Shown here: piece by piece, positions 22,686 through 23,937 of the stretch
Layout: each line of letters starts with the position of its first letter
Position numbering within the stretch: position 1 is the stretch's first letter
Assembly: GCA_030633795.1 (NCBI GenBank)
Contig: DAOWCB010000002.1
Coordinates: 1 to 23,937, forward strand
DNA: 23,937 nt
Direction of reading: 5' to 3'
Source: Candidatus Aminicenantota bacterium
GTDB lineage: Bacteria; Acidobacteriota; Aminicenantia; Aminicenantales; Aminicenantaceae
The notes under the pieces: model-generated
What the model saw: the letters and a program-made list of their open reading frames with translations, nothing else
Told to the model about the DNA's origin: nothing
Database searches by the model: none
Translations under genes and position numbers: made by a program

Positions 22686-23937
22686 GAAGTATTTGTCCAT
22701 TTGTCGGTATTGTATAGCCTCCGAAATATGCAAGGGAAGAATATCCACCTCCCCGCTCAAATCTGCGATCGTTCGTGCCACTTTCAGGACACGGGTGTAG
22801 GCCCTGGCGCTAAATCCCAGGCGATCGACGGCCATTTCCAAAAGCCTCTCCCCCTCATCATTAATTGGGCAAAACATTTTCAAATCCCGCGTTTCCATTT
22901 CGGCATTGCTGTATATCCCTCTTCCTGCAAACCGCTTATGCTGTACGGCTTTGGCTTTCGCAACCCTCTCTCTAATCACACATGATCTTTCCCCCTCAAC
23001 TTTAGAGATGATATCCTGGAACTCGACTTTAGGCACTTCGATCTGGATATCGATCCTATCGAGTAAAGGTTTGGACAATTTGGAATAATACCGGGTTTGC
23101 AGGCTGTCTGAATACTCCACATCATCGTAGGGATTCATCGCCGCCACCAGCATAAAAGAGGAAGGGTAAGAAACACTCATCAAAGCTCTAGAGATGGTCA
23201 CCCTTCTGTCCTCCAATGGTTGCCTCAAATCTTCGAGCACACCTTTGCGAAACTCAGGTAGCTCATCTAGAAACAACACACCATTGTGGGCCAGGCTGAC
23301 TTCTCCTGGCCGTGGGATGGAACCTCCCCCGATCAATCCAGCATCCGAGATAGTGTGATGAGGAGACCGGAAAGGTCTTTCACCCACGGCTCCTCTGTCC
23401 TTCAACAGACCGGCAACACTGTAGATTTGCGTGACCTGTATGATTTCCTCGAAGGTCATAGGCGGCAAAATGGTGGAAAGCCGTTTAGCCAACATGGTTT
23501 TCCCTGCTCCTGGAGGCCCGATCAAAAGAACATTGTGCGATCCGGCAGCAACGACTTCCAGAGCTCTTTTGGCATGTTGTTGTCCTTTTATTTCGTGAAA
23601 ATCCACCTCGTATGCCACGTCTGGAAAAAGCTCAAAGAATAAATATTTTTTGGGTGAAACCGGGGGTTCCGCGCCACTCAATAACTTCACAACCTGGACC
23701 AAGTTATCCAAACTGAAAATGTCCATGCCCGGAACGAGTGCGGCTTCCCGTCCATTCTCTTTGGGAATGACAATGCCTTTGAATCCCATTTCTTTGGCAA
23801 GCACTGTGGAAGAAAGAACTCCTTTGACTGGCTTCAGCCTCCCATCCAACGCCAGCTCCCCGAGGAATAAAAAATCGCAAAGGCTCTCTTTGCGAAAAAG
23901 GTCGTATGAAGCAAGGATACCTAAAGATATAGGAAGA
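22683..23937 (-). CDS. comM: ComM/YifB-family AAA ATPase (5' end outside window)
   Basis: The frame is open from the right edge to a TGA at 22683-22685, about 417 residues of a protein usually near 500. The visible N-terminal part, DLPI-type sequence LPISLGILASYD then FLFLGELALDGRLKPVKG, is the Lon-like domain of the family. The Mg-chelatase-like AAA core follows: IGPPGAGKTMLAKRL (Walker A), RPFRSPHHTISDAGLIGGG, and GVLFLDELPEF (Walker B). PLLDRIDI and a C-terminal RAYTRVLKVARTIADL-type helical domain come last. Relatives unwind branched DNA during transformation or recombination. The Cys-rich segment usually following AAMNP is replaced by YDDVEYSDS with no cysteines. The stop codon lies within a repeat element. 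Confidence 0.93.
   Translation of the reverse strand, partial: LPISLGILASYDLFRKESLCDFLFLGELALDGRLKPVKGVLSSTVLAKEMGFKGIVIPKENGREAALVPGMDIFSLDNLVQVVKLLSGAEPPVSPKKYLFFELFPDVAYEVDFHEIKGQQHAKRALEVVAAGSHNVLLIGPPGAGKTMLAKRLSTILPPMTFEEIIQVTQIYSVAGLLKDRGAVGERPFRSPHHTISDAGLIGGGSIPRPGEVSLAHNGVLFLDELPEFRKGVLEDLRQPLEDRRVTISRALMSVSYPSSFMLVAAMNPYDDVEYSDSLQTRYYSKLSKPLLDRIDIQIEVPKVEFQDIISKVEGERSCVIRERVAKAKAVQHKRFAGRGIYSNAEMETRDLKMFCPINDEGERLLEMAVDRLGFSARAYTRVLKVARTIADLSGEVDILPLHISEAIQYRQMDKYF

Overview
The window looks like a chromosomal core segment from an uncultivated Gram-negative bacterium. It carries lipoprotein and signal-peptide envelope genes, a complete-looking division and cell-wall (dcw) cluster, and a MurE with the DNPR motif that goes with meso-diaminopimelate. 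Base composition is moderate. The combination of an archaeal-type fructose-1,6-bisphosphate aldolase/phosphatase, FecR/DUF6600 envelope proteins and scattered imperfect hairpin repeats would fit a lineage such as Aminicenantes or another Acidobacteria-like group. That placement is an inference from gene content, not a proven assignment.

Layout. Positions 1-2215 (minus strand) hold an envelope pair: a lipoprotein rich in Tyr, Gly and Trp, and downstream of it a secreted FecR/DUF6600 protein that runs off the left edge. Positions 2216-2463 are a divergent regulatory region with one sigma70-like promoter facing each way and a strong G+C-rich hairpin between them. Positions 2464-4275 (plus) hold fbp (aldolase/phosphatase), a Nudix hydrolase and a DUF2007 protein. 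Positions 4276-4524 are non-coding and end in the mraZ promoter and MraZ boxes.

Positions 4525-21433 (plus) are one unbroken dcw operon of 15 genes: mraZ-rsmH-ftsL-ftsI-murE-murF-mraY-murD-ftsW-murG-murC-ftsQ-ftsA-ftsZ-hutI. No gap exceeds 11 bases and many genes overlap. It encodes UDP-MurNAc-pentapeptide assembly (MurC, D, E, F), lipid I and II synthesis (MraY, MurG), septal polymerisation and crosslinking (FtsW, FtsI) and the divisome (FtsL, FtsQ, FtsA, FtsZ). murB and ddl are missing from the usual murC-ftsQ interval. The histidine-degradation gene hutI overlaps the end of ftsZ.

Positions 21452-22249 (minus) are a small thiol-redox-looking operon: DUF6132 membrane protein, ArsR-family regulator, thioredoxin. 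A promoter with a candidate operator lies upstream. Positions 22250-22682 are non-coding and contain two diverged copies of a 92-bp imperfectly palindromic element. The second copy sits inside a perfect 24-bp inverted repeat that includes the stop codon of the next gene. Positions 22683-23937 (minus) are a comM/yifB-type AAA ATPase whose 5' end lies beyond the right edge. No tRNA, rRNA, CRISPR array, insertion sequence or transposase gene was seen.
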